64,000 bases of DNA from Kribbella flavida DSM 17836 (GTDB lineage: Bacteria > Actinomycetota > Actinomycetes > Propionibacteriales > Kribbellaceae), in the NCBI RefSeq assembly GCF_000024345.1, contig NC_013729.1:5084001-5148000 (forward strand), written 5' to 3'. Position 1 is the stretch's first letter, and each line of letters starts with the position of its first letter. Positions 61,923-64,000 of the stretch are shown in pieces. The translations under genes and the position numbers were made by a program. The notes under the pieces were generated by a model. The model made no database searches and was not told the DNA's origin. It saw only the letters and a program-made list of their open reading frames with translations.

Positions 61923-63395
61923 TCACGGCGTGGGGGACGTCTTCTTCTGCGGGGCGTCGGTCGGGCTCGGCGAGCCGGTGTGCTCGGACTGGGTCGACTG
62001 CTGGCCGGACGGCGTCGCCGTGCAGCTGGGCACGGGCGCGGGAGTCTGCGTCGGGTCGGCGGTCGGCGGCGTCTCGTTCGGACCGCACGGCGTGGGGGTG
62101 TCCGTCGGCGTCGGGGTGGGCGTGGGTGTCGGCGTGGGTGTCGGCGTGGGGGTCGGCGTCGGAGTGGGCGTCGGAGTGGGCGTCGGCGTCGGAGTGTTCT
62201 GCGTCTGGGTGTGCGTCGACGTCGGGGTCAGCGTGGGCGCCGGCGGCTTGGTCTGCGTCGTCGGGACGCTGGTGGACGGCGGCCGCGAGGTGGGCCGGGA
62301 AGTCGGCGGCGAACTCGGACGCGGGGTCAGCGTGGGCGACCGGGTCGGCTGGGTCGGAACCGTCGACGGCACGGTGGTCGGCGCGGTCGTCGGGGCCGTC
62401 GTCGGGGCCGTCGTCGCCGGGCTGGTCGGGCTCGAGGTGCTGGTCGTCGCGGATGATCCCGGCGTGGTGCCGTCGTTGTCAGGCACCTGCGCCGGGTCGT
62501 CGTCCTGGTCCACGTTGCCGTTGTCGCCGGCCGGCGGGTCGATCACGCCGTCACCGTCGGGCGTGGTGACCGCGGAGTCGCTGTACGACTTCATCCAGCG
62601 CAGCACCGTGGACACGTACTCCATCGAGTGGTTGTAGCGCAGTACCGCCTGGACCAGGCCCTGCGGCTTGCTCAGGTCGGAGCTGCCCGAGCAGAGGTAG
62701 TCGCCGGCCGCCCGGGTCGCGTCGAAGACGTTGTGCGGGTTCTTCACGCCGTCGCCGTTGCCGTCGGCGCCGAACCCGTTCCAGGTGCCGGGGATGAACT
62801 GCATCGGGCCGACCGCGCGGTCCCACCGGGTGTTGCCGTCGAACCGGCCCTGGTCGGTGTCGCTGATCGCAGCCATGCCCGGGCCGCCGTCGAGCACCGG
62901 GCCGAGGATCTGGCCGCGGGTGTTGCCGGCGCTGTCGACCCGGCCGCCGCTGGCGTGCGCGGACTCGACCTTGCCGATGCCGGCCAGCAGCGGCCAGGTG
63001 ATGTGGCAGCCGGGCTTGGCGACGGCCAGGTCGTTGGCCGCCTTCTGGTACGCCGCGAGCAGCGTGCCAGGGATACCGGAGACCGAGCCGGCCGGACCGA
63101 CGGTCGGCTGCTGCAAGCTGTCGGTGGCCCCGGTGACCGGGACCTCGATTGAGGAGCGCTTCTCGGTGCCGACGCTGCCGTCGGCGCCGGGCTGGTTCGG
63201 CACGTCCTGCGCCAGGGCGTCGAAGATCGAGTCCTGGCGCGGCTGGCTGAGCGCGTGCGAGTCGACCACGAAGGTGTTGGAGGGAACGCCGCCGGCGACG
63301 AACACGGCGACCATCGCGGCAGGCGGAGCCAGGCAGATCCACGTCGCGGTCAACTTGCCCCGCCACGTGTCGAGATCCCTGAACTGCTGCCTCAT
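61923..63395 (-). CDS. Secreted lytic transglycosylase with long Thr/Pro-rich tail (paralogue)
   Basis: 490 residues. The N-terminus has one membrane segment; the catalytic part WPLLAGIGKVESAH (Glu144), GPMQFIPGTWNGFGADGNGDG and VFDATRAAGDYLC aligns closely with the 60444-61712 protein. The tail, from about residue 290, is 200 residues of Thr/Pro/Ser including a run of TP dipeptides encoded by GGCGTC/GGGTGT repeats near 62098-62200. Tails of this kind usually span the wall. Confidence 0.88.
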   Translation of the reverse strand: MRQQFRDLDTWRGKLTATWICLAPPAAMVAVFVAGGVPSNTFVVDSHALSQPRQDSIFDALAQDVPNQPGADGSVGTEKRSSIEVPVTGATDSLQQPTVGPAGSVSGIPGTLLAAYQKAANDLAVAKPGCHITWPLLAGIGKVESAHASGGRVDSAGNTRGQILGPVLDGGPGMAAISDTDQGRFDGNTRWDRAVGPMQFIPGTWNGFGADGNGDGVKNPHNVFDATRAAGDYLCSGSSDLSKPQGLVQAVLRYNHSMEYVSTVLRWMKSYSDSAVTTPDGDGVIDPPAGDNGNVDQDDDPAQVPDNDGTTPGSSATTSTSSPTSPATTAPTTAPTTAPTTVPSTVPTQPTRSPTLTPRPSSPPTSRPTSRPPSTSVPTTQTKPPAPTLTPTSTHTQTQNTPTPTPTPTPTPTPTPTPTPTPTPTPTPTPTDTPTPCGPNETPPTADPTQTPAPVPSCTATPSGQQSTQSEHTGSPSPTDAPQKKTSPTP

Positions 63396-63451
63396 CCGAA
63401 CCGTCCTTCGACGTAGTCCGCAGTGACCCCATCCTCACGGGCGTAGGCACG

Positions 63452-63479
63452 ATCTTAACGTCTGCCCGCTCGGCGACAA
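63452..63479 (-). promoter_or_regulatory. Candidate promoter of the 61923-63395 gene
   Basis: Minus-strand TTGTCG (63479-63474), a 16-nt spacer and TAAGAT (63457-63452), about 50 nt of leader before the ATG. No riboswitch-like structure was recognised in the leader. Confidence 0.4.
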
Positions 63480-63597
63480 CCGCTGTCGGAGCGTCCGGCC
63501 CCCCGGACAACAAGTCTCTACCCCGCCGACACCGACCGTACGGCGTACCGTCCCCCGCTGTTCCCGGCGCGGGACGTCCTCCCCTGCGACCAGCGTC

Positions 63598-64000
63598 CTA
63601 CTTCTCGTCCTTGCCGTCCACCAGGTTCTTGAAAGCGTCCGGCAGTTCGAAGTTGCCGCCGGCGAAGTTGCCGCCACCGAAGGCCGCGGGCAGCTCGCCC
63701 GGCTGCGGCTCGGCCGGCCGGCCGGCGCCTGGGTTCGCCCGCTTGGCCGGGTTGCCCGAGCCGCGCTTCTTGCCCTTCTTCGCCTGCTGCTTGCCCTTCT
63801 TGCCGCCGCCCGCACCCGGCATACCCGGCATCCCGGGCATGCCCGGCATTCCGGGCAGCCCCTTGCCGCTGGCCATCGCGGACATCATCTTGCGCGCCTC
63901 GAAGAACCGCTCGACCAGCCCGCTCACGGTCGCGACCTCGGTGCCCGAGCCCTTCGCGATCCGGGCCCGGCGGGAACCGTTGATGATGTGCGGATCGGCC
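63598..64000 (-). CDS. ffh: Signal recognition particle protein Ffh, C-terminal part (5' end outside window)
   Basis: The frame is open to the window edge and reads IINGSRRARIAKGSGTEVATVSGLVERFFEARKMM, the end of the Met-rich M domain that binds 4.5S RNA and signal peptides. The tail contains GMPG tandem units, a basic GKKGKQQAKKGKKRG stretch and an acidic end (NLVDGKDEK). Only the last 133 residues are in the window. Confidence 0.95.
   Translation of the reverse strand, partial: ADPHIINGSRRARIAKGSGTEVATVSGLVERFFEARKMMSAMASGKGLPGMPGMPGMPGMPGAGGGKKGKQQAKKGKKRGSGNPAKRANPGAGRPAEPQPGELPAAFGGGNFAGGNFELPDAFKNLVDGKDEK

Noticed and set aside
62098..62200. GGCGTC/GGGTGT short tandem repeats as a possible satellite or array
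   Set aside because: They encode the TP-dipeptide tail of the transglycosylase on the minus strand in a continuous frame.
61713..63597. ydaO-type c-di-AMP riboswitch expected upstream of actinobacterial transglycosylases
   Set aside because: I looked for the conserved paired elements in both leaders and did not recognise them; the leaders are also short.

Overview
This is 64 kb of a high-GC actinobacterial chromosome. The ribosomal, translation and tRNA-modification genes, their order and the large number of secreted cell-wall and protein hydrolases suggest a member of the Propionibacteriales, probably Kribbella-like. The genus is inferred from gene content and sequence flavour, not from a search. 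Coding density is high, GTG starts are frequent, and operon neighbours often overlap by 1-4 nt.

Layout. 1-16 kb: the 3' end of an immune-inhibitor-A metallopeptidase, hflX, dapF, a secreted M1 metallopeptidase, two SigE-type sigma factors each followed by a membrane-anchored partner, gamma-glutamyltransferase, miaA, a hexapeptide-repeat small protein, an MT0933-like small protein, a NUDIX hydrolase, a phosphotransferase, miaB and a Tat-exported amidohydrolase. 16-20 kb: a complete glutamate-type ABC importer (ATPase, lipoprotein, two permeases). 20-28 kb: mostly single metabolic genes (class III aminotransferase, LOG-like protein, pdxY, rlmN, Rdx/SelW-like protein, LLM flavin oxidoreductase, GNAT). 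28-32 kb, minus strand: rpsB-tsf-pyrH-frr-cdsA. 32-43 kb: an M23 protein, a cysteine-free Rrf2 regulator, a XerC-like recombinase, an APC permease and yraN-yifB-dprA, then about 2.6 kb of decayed DNA holding two diverged copies of a module that carries a sigma-region-2-like reading frame. 42.5-48.5 kb, minus strand: rpsP-khpA-rimM-trmD-rplS-lepB-lepB-rnhB-DUF2469. 48.7-63.4 kb: accessory genes (GH4 glycosidase/DeoR, PfkB kinase, NfeD-like/flotillin, two-component system, secreted protease, several peptidoglycan hydrolases) lying between rpsP and the partial ffh at the right edge.

How it works together. The conserved core covers 30S/50S assembly, ribosome recycling, elongation, SRP targeting and signal peptide cleavage. 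Three genes (miaA, miaB, trmD) act on tRNA at or next to position 37. The accessory block is dominated by exported wall-active enzymes, two of which share the same SH3-like tail. The most notable observations are: a TrmD protein carrying a complete C-terminal GNAT domain; a 77-residue protein built from SGGDVE hexads; an inverted yraN-yifB-dprA block next to a decayed tandem duplication; a LacI-type palindrome placed at the predicted +1 of a secreted protease promoter; and a recurring leaderless-start signature (TANNNT, 6-7 nt, ATG/GTG) in front of at least seven genes. No tRNA, rRNA, CRISPR array, complete insertion sequence or phage gene was recognised.
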